From Paralithodes platypus (lineage: Eukaryota > Arthropoda > Malacostraca > Decapoda > Lithodidae), in NCBI GenBank assembly GCA_032716605.1, contig CM064552.1, forward strand, positions 11,564,747 through 11,628,746: DNA of 64,000 nt. The letters are read 5' to 3'. The position numbers were made by a program, and so were the translations under genes. Below are positions 11,652-26,012 of the stretch, in pieces; the stretch's first letter is position 1; each line of letters opens with the position of its first letter. Below the pieces are notes generated by a model, which did not search any database, was not told where the DNA came from, and worked only from the letters and a program-made list of their open reading frames with translations.

Positions 11652-11864
11652 TTAACCCTTTCTGTACCGGAGACATCATTTTCATTAAATTCTGGCAACT
11701 AGTAGACAACTCTATTCAGCTTTGGAAGGATATCTACTAATCAAAGGCCACACACTATCTCAATGTATTCTTTTAGTTACCATATATAATTCCTAAGCTT
11801 CATAAAATCGTTTAAATGTAATAGAATAAAATTAATATGACGTCGCCGGTACAGAAGGGGTTAG
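11652..11864. mobile_element. Family P MITE, copy P2
   Basis: TTAACCCTTTCTGTACCGG at the left and CCGGTACAGAAGGGGTTAG at the right. TIRs are nearly perfect; the right TTAA has mutated to TTAG. Confidence 0.8.
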
Positions 11865-11997
11865 AAATCATAATTATATAAATGCTGTGAACAACACACT
11901 CTAAAATAAACTATCTAAATGTATCTATCCATCTGAAAATCCTGCGAGCAAACACCACTGATACAAATATACACGCAATCCCTAGTCTTGTGGTCAA

Positions 11998-12212
11998 TTA
12001 ACCCCTTATGTACCGGCAACGTGTTTTCAATGTTATTCTGGCTACTATTAGACGACTATATTCAGTTTAAAAAGTGCCTCCAGCAATTAACAGGCTTCGA
12101 ACTATCTCACTTAACCCTTTTCACTACCACAGATCCTTCTTAAACTGCACACAAGCATCTAAATATAGCTCGAATAAAATGAAAAAGACGTCAGCGGTAC
12201 GGAAGGGGTTAA
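11998..12212. mobile_element. Family P MITE, copy P3
   Basis: TTAACCCCTTATGTACCGG at the left and CGGTACGGAAGGGGTTAA at the right. Sequences outside P2 and P3 (CCTGCGAGCA(A)ACACCACTG at 11941 and 12241) are also duplicated, so the MITE was copied with its flank. Confidence 0.8.
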
Positions 12213-12286
12213 CAAACACACTATCTATGTATGTGATAATCCTGCGAGCAACACCACTGGCATATAAATAGAAACGCCCTCCCTAC

Positions 12287-12463
12287 CTCGACTAGAATCC
12301 CCTTATAGTGGCCGCTCATGGTGATTGTCCCGATCTTGACCACAAAGTCGCCGATCTCGTACTTGGCCCCCTTGGACTCGATCTTGAGGTTCTTCTTGGA
12401 CTGGTACATGTGGTCCAGGCGGGGCAACATAAGGTCGAACAGGTAGTCGGCCGAGAGGGTTAC
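12287..12463 (-). CDS. MED20: Mediator subunit 20, central exon
   Basis: The exon encodes 59 codons, phase 0 at both ends: VTLSADYLFDLMLPRLDHMY, QSKKNLKIESKGAKYEIGDF, VVKIGTITMSGHYKGILVE. Human MED20 has the matching DTNFDVLMVKL..SKIETRGTRYQYCDF and LVKVGTVTM..GISVE. The acceptor TTTGTTTCCAG (12474-12464) and the donor GTAGGG (from 12286) are clear. GC content is far above the surrounding introns. This is the core of the Med20 fold, related to TBP-like domains. Confidence 0.88.
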
Positions 12464-12718
12464 CTGGAAACAAACAAAAAATAATAACAATATTAATAAC
12501 AATAATACTAATAAAACATAAATATATAAATAATAATAATAATAAAAATCAAATCAAATAATAATAATAATATAGAATATGTAATCTATTCAACTGATAA
12601 AAGAGGACTGGGAAAGAATGTGAAATATATAATGAAATATAATCAGCTGGAGAGTTCACTGAAACAGGGGCAACTACGTAGTCCGCTGATGCAGATACCT
12701 AAGAAAAGGAATAACAAT

Positions 12719-13385
<667 letters not shown>

Positions 13386-15390
13386 ATGCGGCCTACTGCT
13401 TGACTACACAAAGTAAAACAAACCCGAAAGAATTCTATAGTTATATCAGAAAGAAAAAAGTAGTTACTTCAACTGTTGGACCGTTAGTCGATGAAAATGG
13501 AGAATACACCAAAGACGAAGTACAAATTAGTAATGCCCTCAATACCTTCTTTGCATCAGTTTTTACAACAGAAGACCTCAGTGATATCCCTACACCATCG
13601 CCGATTCAGATTGATAATTCAGATGTTCTAAGCAATATCACCGTTACAGAGAGAGAAGTATTGAATTGTTTAGATAAACTCAAGGTAAATAAAACGCCTG
13701 GACCTGATACAATCTCGCCTAGAGTTCTAAAGGAAGCTAAGGATGAGCTCTCCAAACCACTGACATTACTATTCAATAAATCCTTGCAGTCTGGAACTAT
13801 GCCTGATCATGGAAGATAGCCAACGTAACACCGATATTAAAAAAGGGCAGCAAATCCCTACCCAGTAACTATCGTCCAATTAGCTTAACCTCAGTTGTAT
13901 GTAAAATGCTAGAAACGGTCATAGGAGACAGACTCGTAAATCACTTAGAGGAAAATAACATACTTAAAGATACTCAACATGGCTTCCGTAAAAAACGTTC
14001 CTGTTTAACAAACCTCTTAGACTTCTTCCACGATATCCTCAACCTCTACGATGAGAGTAAAGCTGTAGATATTATATACCTTGATTTCAAAAGGCCTTTG
14101 ACAAAGTTCCCCACAAACGTTTACTGCTAAAACTAAAAGCGCATGGAATACAAGACGGTGTGTTGAAATGGATAGAAAATTGGCTCAGCGACAGAAAGCA
14201 AAGAGTAGTCATAAACGGTAAGGCATCTAAATGGACCAATGTAAGTAGCGGGGTACCCCAGGGATCGGTACTAGGACCAATTCTCTTTCTAATTTACATC
14301 AACGACATAGATGAGGGTCTCACCTGTACAATCTCAAAATTTGCTGACGATACCAAAAATTGCAATAGCGTACTCTCAAAAGATCAAGTTGACGATATGC
14401 AACACAATCTAGATAAATTGTCACATTGGGCCCAAATTTGGCAAATGAGTTTCAATGCGGATAAATGTAAATTACTACATATCGGATACCTAAATGAGAA
14501 AGCAAACGATTCGATGAATGGCACTCAGCTTAAGAATGTAAACAGAGAAACGATCTGGGAGTAACAATATCGAGTAACCTAAAACCGAGTCAACAATGTT
14601 CAGAAGTTGTTAAGAAGGCAAACAAAATAATTGGCTTTATAGGCTGGTCATTTGAGCATAAATCCAAAGACGTTATCCTAACCCTTTACAATTCCTTAGT
14701 CCGCCCTCTTCTGGAATACTGCGTTCAATGCTGGTGCCCTTATTACCAAAAAGACATAAACAAGCTAGAACGAGTTCAACTTAGAGTTACCAAAATTATA
14801 CCTAGCCTAAAGAACAAACCATACGAAGAGCGTCTTAGAAAATTATATTTATTTCCTTTAACCCAGCGCAGATTAAGAGGTGACTTAATTCAAGTGTTCA
14901 AAATCATCAAAGGCATCGACAATATGAACTGTAGTAAGTACTTCACTATCAACCAATCTAATTACACGCGGGGAAACGGTTGCAAAATTATTGGTAAATC
15001 TTTTAACAAACACAAATCTAAGAATTTCTTCTTCAATCGAGTTGTCGACTTGTGGAATGGGCTTCCCCGAGACGTTTATAGACTGCAGCACCGTTGATTC
15101 ATTTAAACTCCGCCTAGACAAATATCTCGCATCAAACCCGCGACTGACTGCGTTTGTAAATGAATAACTTTATTTTATCCTCCCCTCAGTTACTAACCCA
15201 TATGTCCCCTACTAACTTCCTAGTCCTGCCACGGACATTAGTTCCAGGGCAGTAGTTCCCTTTCCAATGTTCCCTTACCCACTCTAAACCACTGTTTGGA
15301 CACTTGAGCCTCAGTGTTTTGGAGGACAAGCAGGCTAGAAGGGTCATTAGAACTGTTGTTGCTTGATTTCCTTTGTACTCCTTTGTACAC
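13386..15390 (+). pseudogene. CR1-like LINE copy 2 (longer, frameshifted)
   Basis: Nearly identical to 4894-6745 but reaches about 140 bp further 5', into the endonuclease-RT linker (KTNPKEFYSYIRKKKV). RT motifs: TPGPDTISPRVL, RPISLTS, GVPQGSVLGPILF, KFADDTK; then the CR1-type C-terminal domain to about 15095. Single-base losses lie near 13807 (after GTMPD), near 14090 (before motif A, DFKRPLT instead of DFQKAFD) and near 14550. The 3' end again carries CTTTGTACTCCTTTGTAC. It lies inside the MED20 intron, antisense to the gene. Confidence 0.85.
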
Positions 15391-15547
15391 AAATATATAG
15401 AAAGGCAGCATTGCCAATTTGTGCAAGGTGAGTAACCCAATTCTGAGTCACCCTTTATGTACAGGGTAATGCAGAATTTGGTTACCTAGTTATGCCAGTT
15501 GATGAATACCCCTTGTAACCGAATTCAACTCCACTCTGTAGTCTCCG

Positions 15548-15742
15548 TTAACCCCGTCAGCACGATGACGCCTTTTAACCTCTGAGCCTGGCTAAAATTA
15601 GACGATGGTATGCAGTTTCAGAAGGACCTATGTTATTCCGAGCGTTATTTATGACTCCAAGAGGTTAATTATAAACACAAGAAAATCGTCTAATGGTAAA
15701 CGGAATACGAAGAAAATTACGCCATCGTGGAGAAGGGATTAA
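15548..15742. mobile_element. Family P MITE, copy P4
   Basis: TTAACCCCGTCAGCACGATG at the left; CATCGTGGAGAAGGGATTAA at the right. Confidence 0.75.
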
Positions 15743-16183
15743 AAGTCGTGTCCTATCGCCAAAAATTCAACTCTAGTTATTTCTTCAGCTATTAGTGAAA
15801 AGATATCCATAACAGACAGAGACAAATTCTATACAAACAAAGCTTGTTCAATTTGGTTCAGGAGTGCTTTTCTATCAACCCAACCGAGAGAGATAGTTTA
15901 ATTTGAAGTTATGAAGGTGGGAGGCCGTCTTTCTCCATGGGTGTACAACATAAAAAAACTCGCACCAGACTTAATAAATTGCTATCACGGGAGGAAAATG
16001 AAGAGGACCGTATTTCTTGCGTCGCCTATATCGATTACCGTCCCCTGATGCTCCCGACGCCTTCTATCATGCCGCCTGGGACATTTTTTACCATCTTTGT
16101 AGCCGGGTTCCACACCATACGGGGGGTGGAGAAAGATGGAGTGTGTGGGCAGACAGAGGGAGATAATAAAAAGCGTGTCTGTA
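15743..16183. other. Intronic sequence, no assignable feature
   Basis: A moderately GC-rich patch at 15935-16160 is open in one frame, but its translation resembles no family I know. Confidence 0.4.
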
Positions 16184-16320
<137 letters not shown>

Positions 16321-16640
16321 GCGCGCATCAGAATGACCTATACTTCGAGCAGCCTGCCAATGCTTATGAAAATACAGTTCCCTGACCTAACTTATCCTAA
16401 ATGGTCAGTAAGACTGATTTTGGCTGCCACAAGTCCACCAAAATACGCCCGGGGGTGTAACACATAGGTGACGACCTGTTTGGTCACAAGGCCGACCTAT
16501 TCATGCCCCTAATTCTCACAACCAGGAAACGTTTTATGATAAACCTCACCAATCGGCAGTGGGATTCGAACCTTCACCGTCTGAGGTAGTGGTTTTAAAT
16601 ACAGCGTACTTAGAACCAGTGAATTCAAGGTGGCATATTC

Positions 16641-16663
16641 CGCCCCCCCCCCCCCCCCCCACC

Positions 16664-16746
<83 letters not shown>

Positions 16747-16795
16747 CGAGAGCGAGAGAGAGAGAGCGAGAGCGAGAGAAAGAGAGATGACAGAC
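16641..16795. repeat. Poly-C run followed by (GA)n
   Basis: Poly-C at 16641-16660, then (GA)n to about 16795 with CGAGAG variants. Confidence 0.9.
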
Positions 16796-16980
16796 GAACA
16801 TAACAGAGAAGATAAACAAGAACAAAATATAGAAACTAGGGAAGAGGGGATGCAGGGAGAATTGAGATTGGAAGGAGAATTACGCTGAATCTGCCAAAAT
16901 GCATGACTACCTAGTACTCACGAAAGAAAGAACATATAAACTCAACACATAAAATTAGATGTACGTGAGAGAAAGGGGAT

Positions 16981-17275
16981 TTAATGGGGAGCTATGTCGT
17001 TTTTTCTAGACCCCCTTCTGCCTAATGTTTTCCTTAGTTTTGACATTTTAAGATGTTCGCCCCATTAGTTTGTCGATTTTAAGACCTTTCACCCCATTTG
17101 TTTGTAAATATTAAGACCTTTCGTGCCATTTAGGTGTTTTTTACTGTGATTTTGGAGGGATCGGCCTTCGGCCGGGAAGTTTTTCAGCCAAAAAATGTAC
17201 AAATTAATCTAGAATGGGAATCTTGAGGATGTTTTTTTTAAGCTTGATGGAGGGGTAGGGAGGAAACTAAAATAA
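16981..17275 (+). mobile_element. Family B MITE (copy B3)
   Basis: TTAATGGGGAG start; then CCCATTAGTTTG, CACCCCATTTG, TCGTGCCATTTAGGTGT, GGCCTTCGGCC hairpin, AAGCTTGATGGAGG. The right end is eroded. Confidence 0.65.
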
Positions 17276-17394
17276 TAATATAAATGAAATAAATTAACAA
17301 ATAAATAACAGCTACCCTCATAATGGAAAGAGGCGGGTGGAAGGATGAAGTAGGAGGATAGCCTATAGCAAATGTTAAAGTGAATTAACACTAT

Positions 17395-17820
17395 AATTCC
17401 ATGTATTATAGGTCGGCCCAAAATCTTGACCACTAACCTCTTTAACCCGTACAGTACCAGGGGCGTCCTTTTCATCCTACACTGGCAACTATTAGACGAT
17501 TTAATTCAGCTTAGGAAGGACCTCTAGCAATAATGAGGGTTCAAACTATCTCAATCAACCCTTTTAACTACCACAGATCCTTCCTAAGCTGCCTAATATC
17601 GTCTAAATATAGCTACAATAAAACATAACACACGTTGCTGGTACTCAAAGGGATAACTCACAAACGACTTAATTAATGTACTGTACCTGATATTTCTACC
17701 ATGTAGGAAGGGTCAGCCAGAGAAGAGGTGTGGACATGTACAGCCCATTTGCTCGAGCCCTTTTTGAGTTACAGAGGTTAGGGGATCACGATTTCTGGCC
17801 TACCAATAACGAATGGACTA
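17395..17820. mobile_element. Family D MITE (copy D1) split by a family P element
   Basis: The left part (AATCTTGACCACTAACCTCT) and right part (CCCTTTTTGAGTTACAGAGG..CACGATTTCTGG..CGAATGGACT) are inverted relatives of each other and match the copy at 58560-58770. The P element at 17442-17656 sits inside at a TTAA. Confidence 0.65.
17442..17656. mobile_element. Family P MITE, copy P5 (nested in D1)
   Basis: TTAACCCGTACAGTACCAGG at the left; CTGGTACTCAAAGGGATAA at the right. Removing it restores CCTCTTTAACTCA, close to CCTCTCATAACTCA in the uninterrupted D2 copy. Confidence 0.75.
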
Positions 17821-17869
17821 CAGTCGACCCCAAAACAACAACATAGAAGCCAGACAATACAGAAACAAT

Positions 17870-19925
<2,056 letters not shown>

Positions 19926-20013
19926 ATACACTACCCCACACTCACATACCCAGCCAATTTCACGGCGGTAGGGAGGGGCTTTCACTTTCCCTCTTCCTTC
20001 CAGGCTCACTATT

Positions 20014-20477
20014 TTAAGGGAGCCCACCTCGGTATTTTTCTCTTTCTCCCCCTCTCTCTTTGGCCTGTATCCATTCGGCCTCATTCAGCCTACTGTTTTA
20101 AGACGTTTTGAGTCCCCCCCCATTACCAAGGTGTCAACATTTTCCTGGTCGAGTCGGTTAGCGAGCCTGTCATATTATAATAGACTTTGCGACTTGTTTT
20201 TGACAAGCCAAGCTAAATTTGTACACCACTTTTTCCGATCGAAAAATTTCGTCACGGCAAAGCCGTAAATTTTCTCCATACAATGCTGGCTCGGGCTAAT
20301 CGCTCGCCAGGAAGAAATCTGATCACCGTGTGGATTAGACTCGAGTAACCTCTGTAAAACATTAGGCTGAATCGGGCCGAATGGATCAAACAAGCCCAGG
20401 GAAAGAGACGAAAAGTGGGAGGAAGATAAAAAAAAAAAAAACAAAAAACGATGACCTTCCCTAACCACCCCCTTTAA
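20014..20477 (+). mobile_element. Family F foldback MITE (copy F2, divergent)
   Basis: TTAAGGGAGCCCACCTCGG start and CACCCCCTTTAA end; family F landmarks are all present but interrupted by many small insertions (for example GGTCGAGTCGGTTAGCGAGCC for GGCGAGCGGTAGCGAGCC). Confidence 0.7.
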
Positions 20478-20857
20478 AACATTTAGACATTCCTAATGGT
20501 CCATTTCTAAAAAAAAAAAAAGGTTTTGTACATAGAAAACGATACATAACCAGTGATTGTTCCAGTACCTTGGTGAATTTTGATACATTTACTCTGCCTT
20601 ACATTGCTACATCTAGACTTTTAGACATTTCTACGGCCATTTATAAAGTCTGTATAGAAACAATAATTATCTAGTTAGTATTACAGCACCATGTATATTT
20701 GTTTTACTTTTCCTCTGCCGTCCATGCTCACTAGTTTATACATATATAAATTCCTATGGCCATTCTAACGTTTACTTATAAAACACAATAAGGGATACAT
20801 TTAAAGGAATTATAGCATAATGTGTATTTTGTAACGTTCCTCCTTCCTTCCCTTCAC

Positions 20858-21118
20858 AAATTTAGACACGTAGATATATTCTGACCATGAAGTATATAGA
20901 AATTTAGACACGTAGATATATTCTGACCATGAAGTATATAGAAATTTAGACACGTAGATATATTCTGACCATGAAGTATATATAACAACTTTTAGACACG
21001 TAGATATATTTCTTGACCACAAATAGACTAGAATTTTCAGGACACGTAGATATATTCTGACCATGAAGTATATAGACATTTTAACCACGTAGATATATTC
21101 TGACCATGAAGTATATAC
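20858..21118 (+). repeat. 42-bp tandem repeat, six units
   Basis: Unit core CACGTAGATATATTCTGACC plus ATGAAGTATATAG. The first three are nearly identical and the fourth is the most diverged. A secondary expansion within the older satellite. Confidence 0.9.
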
Positions 21119-21492
21119 AAATCAATAATGGCTACAGTTTTATCTCAAAGTTATTCCATCTCTATTTTATATTTTTGGCTTCACTCTCCCCTTTCCTTCC
21201 ATGGTCACTGTTGTATACATATAAGTCATATATTTCCATAGTCATGTTAAAGTCCATACATAAACAGATATTCCTCAGTTGCTCTGTTTATTTTGTCAAC
21301 ATGACTCTTTCTCCCAGTCACTATTTTAAAAATTTAAGACATTCCTATGACCATGCTAAAGTCACCCTAGAAAACAACAATGATTCGTGCATTATTCCAG
21401 CACAACGTTAATTTTCCTCTTCTGTATATTCACTATGTTAAGCGTTTAGATATGCTTATGGACATTCTAAAATCTACGTAGACAAAAAGAAT

Positions 21493-21605
21493 GGATACAA
21501 CTAAACCTCAACAGTAGTAATTGCAGCACTGATACAACTAAACCTCAACAGTAGTAATTGCAGCACTGATACAACTAAACCTCAACAGTAGTAATTCCAG
21601 CACTA
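21493..21605 (+). repeat. 37-bp tandem repeat, three units
   Basis: GATACAACTAAACCTCAACA plus GTAATTGCAGCACT repeated three times. Confidence 0.9.
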
Positions 21606-21760
21606 TGTCTATTTTGTCACTATTCCTCACTTTCAAGGTCACGTTTTATGACAATTTGATATGTTTTGATCATCCTAGAGCCTACATAGAAAACAATGGT
21701 ATTTTATATTTATATTCCAAAGTTATTCCTGCACTGTGGCTATATCCTGTTTCTTTTCAA

Positions 21761-21941
21761 CTGACCGTAAATTGCAAAGTTCCCATCAAGATTTATTAGT
21801 TATTTTGACGATTTTGTCGTGAAATGTGGTGCTAATTATATAAGCTTGGTCTTAATATGATGCAGAGACATAGTGGTTTCATATTTTCTCCATTTAGTAT
21901 CGACACATTTGCTGCTAAGGGATTCCATTTACCGTCAGATG
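21761..21941 (-). mobile_element. Family C MITE (copy C1)
   Basis: Ends ACTGACCGTAAATTGC and ATTTACCGTCAGAT. Interior landmarks TCCCATCAAGATTTAT and ATGATGCAGAGACATAGT match copies at 28993 and 34013. Confidence 0.7.
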
Positions 21942-22279
21942 AAATATAACAAAGTATAGTTTGTTATTTCGCCTCTTCCTGCCATTCCTAATTTTAAACA
22001 TTCCTATGGTCATTTAAAGTCTACACAGAACACAATAATTAATAAAACTATACCTCAGAGTTATTCCAGCACTATTTCAATGTTGTCAATATCCCTCATA
22101 TTCACTCACTTTCATCATCAAAATATTTACACATTTATAAATTTCACTGGGCATACAAGAGGTTACACAAAAAATAATACCTCTAGTCTAGTTATACTTC
22201 AACCTCGTGCTATCACATTTTCTATAAATGTACTTCTAAATAATAGTAATTATATTTTTTCACCAACCAACTTCACTTC

Positions 22280-22390
22280 TAAACTCAATTAATGAAATCA
22301 ACAAATACATGTGGCACTCCAAGGACTCGAACCTAGGACACTCACACCAAAATTCCGCGCACTTATGCATTACACTATCAAGACAGCAAC
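22280..22390 (-). mobile_element. tRNA-like SINE head (T2)
   Basis: Minus strand: CTGTCTTGATAGTGTAATGC (box A region) and TAGGTTCGAGTCC (box B), then TTCATTAATTGAG, the block shared with T1 and T3. Confidence 0.5.
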
Positions 22391-22612
22391 GAAGATGATG
22401 ATTATTAAACAAATTATGACAATATGCTCAAGGATGCTTAGTACACACTTGATATTTTCCGTGTGAAAGGTGAATCGTAAAGATAATGATGAAGATTATA
22501 ATGTTAACTCAGCTGGTTAAGGTTCATTACTCATTTGTATCTTCAGCATGTCCATGATGGTTAGTGATGATGAAAATATAACTACACATACAAAGGTTAC
22601 ACTGACAATACT

Positions 22613-22623
22613 ACTATTACTAT

Positions 22624-22667
<44 letters not shown>

Positions 22668-22685
22668 ATAATAATAATAATAATA
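22613..22685. repeat. (TAC)n / (TAA)n microsatellite
   Basis: About 45 bp of (TAC)n followed by (TAA)n, in the intron just after a MED20 donor. Confidence 0.95.
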
Positions 22686-22715
22686 ACATAGAACTGTGGA
22701 ATGCTCAGAACTAAC

Positions 22716-22801
22716 TTGTTTATTGCCCGTGTCCAAGATGGCATAGGTGGTGGCAGGTGTCTCGCTGTTGTGGACGATGTGCATTTTTCGTACACCCCCT
22801 C
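22716..22801 (-). CDS. MED20: Mediator subunit 20, upstream exon
   Basis: Between acceptor CTGGCCAG (22809-22802) and donor GTTAGT (from 22715) the minus strand encodes, after two leading bases, GGVRKMHIVHNSETPATTYA then ILDTGNKQ (28 codons). Human MED20 has GKLMYVMHNSEYPLSCFALF at this place. The donor is phase 0 and joins the exon at 12463-12287 in frame across a 10.25 kb intron. The two leading bases require the preceding exon to end after one base of a codon. The N-terminal exon(s), about 50-70 residues, should lie beyond 22801; I did not find them. Confidence 0.82.
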
Positions 22802-22853
22802 CTGGCCAGAGACAAGAGAAATACAATGGTTACAAAGGATTGTAAAATAAAAG

Positions 22854-22953
22854 NNNNNNNNNNNNNNNNNNNNNNNNNNNNNNNNNNNNNNNNNNNNNNN
22901 NNNNNNNNNNNNNNNNNNNNNNNNNNNNNNNNNNNNNNNNNNNNNNNNNNNNN
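22854..22953. other. Assembly gap (100 N)
   Basis: Exactly 100 N, a conventional placeholder for an unknown gap length. It falls where the 3' end of LINE-C is expected. Confidence 1.
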
Positions 22954-25900
22954 TGTTGTTGGCGTAAGTGGTTGTGTGAAATGCAGTCTTCTATGATGTG
23001 TTTAATGGTATGGGGTGCTGTGTTACATCCCGGGCAGGCGTCGACAACGGAGTCATCCAGTCTCTTCTGATAGCTCAGGAGAGCTGGATGGTGTCCGCAT
23101 CTCAGCCTGGCCAGGTGGACTCTGTCCTCGCGAGGAAGGGAGGATTCGGAAGGATGGATTTCGGGAGGTCGTGCATGCAGCTGCGTGTTGTCTGTGAGTG
23201 AGTGGATGGATCGGTGAGAGATATGAGTATGGATGTGCTTCTGGAAGTTGGTTCGGGGTGGGCAGGGAGGGAGAGAGGACAATAATTGTGTGTGATACCG
23301 TGTGCTGGGTGTTGTTTTGATATTTTCTTGGTGTCTGTGGGTGTGTTTGCCATGTAGTTTAGTGGGTGGTCTTGGTTCGTGGAGGCTGCTGCCAGGAATT
23401 GAGTGCCTCTCATGTCCAGATGGTCTTTGACTTTGAGGATTTTGGTTTCTTGATGTATGTGATCTGTGGGTGAAGTAGCTGTGCAGCCTGTAATGATCTT
23501 CAGGGCTTTGTTTTGAATAGTCCTGTAAGGTCTTATGATGTGTTCAGCTAGGTTAGAAGCCCAGGCTGGGCTTGCGTATTCCATCACTGATCTTATGTAT
23601 TGTTTATATACTGTGGTGGTAGTTTCTTTGTTGTGTCCAAATTTTGTGTGAGCAAGTGACCTGAGGGCGTTAAGTCTGGGTGTCAGTTTCTTTTTAATGT
23701 TTGTGGTGTGCTGTTTGAATGTCCATATGAGTATCATATGTTTACTCCTAGGATTTTGGGTGTGTGTGTATGTGTTTAGGGGTGTGTTGTTTATGGTGAG
23801 TTGAGGGATGTATTCTGTGTTCTCCTGTCCAACTTTGTGAGCAGGGTTGCGGTGGATTTGGCTGGGGCTAGATTAAGTCTGTTTGTAGTGCACCAGCCAT
23901 GTAGTGTGTTGAGATAGGGTTGAAGGAGATCTGTTGCTCTTTTGGGTTATGGTGTGTGCATGTGAGTGTTATGTCATCTGCATAGGAGGCTAAGTTTATT
24001 TGGGGCGTATTGGGTGTAGTTATATTCGTGCCTGTACAGATTGAAGAGTGCGGGCGATAGGACGATCCTTGTGGGACTCCGTTTGGAAAGTTTCGGATTT
24101 TTAGATGACTGACCGGCAAAAGATACGTGTGCACATCTGCCTGCTAGGAAGTTGGCCAGCCACCTTTTTGTGTTGTTGTGCATGTTTGTGTTGTAGATTT
24201 TGTTTGTTAGGTTGTGGCGGGGGATGGCATCGAAGGCTTTACTAATGTCTAGTGTGGCTAATAGTGATCTGTGTGGTGGTCTAGCTGAGTTGATGCCGTC
24301 GAAAGCTCTTTGTGTAAGGTCTGTGAGAAGAGTGTTTGTGGAGTGCAGTGGCCTAAAGCCATGTTGTGTTGGAGCTAGGGGTAGGTCAGGTGTAATTAGT
24401 TGTAATACTAGGCATTCCATGACTTTGGAGGGGGAGCAAAGAAGTGTGATGGGGCGGTGCGAGGAGGGTAGCGTGGGGTCTTTGTTGGGTTTGGGGAATG
24501 TGATGATGATACCATGCTTCCAAATGTCTGGTATTGTGTTGTGTGAATAGCTGTAGTTTGATATGTTAGTGAGTGCTTGTATGCCTTGTGGTCCCAGGTG
24601 TCTGAGGTGTATGTTGCTTATGTTGTCTAGGCCACAGGCGGGTGAGTGCTTGAGATTGTTGATGATATGCTTTGTCTGGTGATTGGTGAAGGGTGTATAG
24701 TCAGGGTCTGTGGGGAATTGTCTCTTACGTCGGATGACACGTCGGTCGTCTTTGTGAGGTTTTAGGTGGCTGACATGTGAAAAGTGATTGATTGAGAGTG
24801 TTTGCTTGTTGTTTACATGAGGAGTAGAGTCTGTTGTTGTGATTGCAGCATGTGATTGTGTTGTGTTGCTGTTGGAAAGTATGATGCTGTTTTAGTGTTT
24901 GGTAGAGTTTTTTGGGGTTTGTTTTGTGATCAAGTGTTTGTAGGAAGTTATTCCAATTTACTTTTTGTTGTTCTTGTATTTTGTTGTTAGTTTGGGTGTT
25001 GAGTGCTTGAATTTGTTGTGTGATGTCTTGTGTGTGGGGTGCTGGGGAGTGTTTCAGTATGTCGCGTTGTCTGATGAGGTTTTGAATTTCTGGTGTGAAT
25101 TTGGGGTGGTGTCTTTTCCTGTTACCTCTTGGAATGTGTTTCTTGTCAGCATTTTGGATAGTTTTATTGAGTATGTGTACAGCATTGTTGATGTTAGTGA
25201 TGGGTGTACTGTTTAGAGTTGTGAAGTGTTGTTCTGTCTCATTTGTAAATGCTTCCCAGTTAGCTCTTTTATAATTGGTGTATGTGTGTTTGTGGCTAGC
25301 TGGGGTGAGTCTGGTTTTGGTGGTGATAATGATCGGGAGGTGGTCAGAGCCTAAGGTTCTGACCACCCTCCAGGATGTTGTGGGGGCAAGTTCTGGGGAG
25401 CAAAAGGTGATGTCTGGAGATGAGGGGTTATAGAGGGCTTGGTGAGGAATATGGTATGTTGATGGATGTCGTTAAGGATGATGAGGTTATCGGTTTGGTT
25501 TTGTAGTACCAGCCCTCTGTCTGTGTCGGGGTTGTCGACACCCAGGCCGACGTCTTGGCGTTGAAGTCACCACCCAGGATGATGTGTGGGGTGTGTGGGG
25601 TGTTTTGTGATGTGTTGTAAGTGTGGTCTGTATTCATTTGGTACTGTAGGGGATGTTTGGGGAGGGATGTATGTGTTTATGATGGTTTATGTTGGAGTTG
25701 TTGCCAGTGCGTATTTTAATTGATTGTATTTCTGTTGTGTTATCATTTGGGGGGAGGATGGGATTTGGTTTGTACACTGGTTACTATGTATGATATTTCT
25801 TTGTGTACCAGGGTGATGAGTCCAACCGCCCCCGCCGACAGCCCGGTCTTGTCTGATGGTGGTGAAATTATGAAATGTGGGTGTTTTTTGTGTTGTGCGG

Positions 25901-26012
25901 AGTTTTGTTTTCTTGTAAGATGGCAATGTGTATGTTGTGTTGTTTGATGAAGTGTGAGAGTTCGTGTTTCTTTGTGTTGATGCCATCTATGTTCAGTTGA
26001 AGAATGTTAATG

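Larger units (their letters stand above)
20478..22300 (+). repeat. Old degenerate tandem repeat, unit about 170-190 bp
   Basis: A recurring order of motifs is visible: TTTAGACATTCCTATGG(C/T)CAT, CTAAAGTCTACATAGAAAACAA, TTATTCCAGCACTATGT, TATTTTGTCA.TATTCCTC, CACTTTCATGGTCAC. Copies start near 20480, 20610, 20740, 21180, 21330, 21440, 21640 and 21980. It is interrupted by the MITE at 21761-21941. Confidence 0.6.

Noticed and set aside
15937..16180. Possible exon MGVQHKKTRTRLNK..
   Set aside because: Runs into the (GT)n microsatellite, has no splice signals that I trust and resembles no known protein.
16550..16620. tRNA-like segment with GGATTCGAACC
   Set aside because: Only a B-box-like word is present; no A box or stems can be drawn.
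22997..24550. Plus-strand frames in the 23-24.5 kb region
   Set aside because: They are antisense to LINE-C, whose minus-strand RT motifs are unambiguous.
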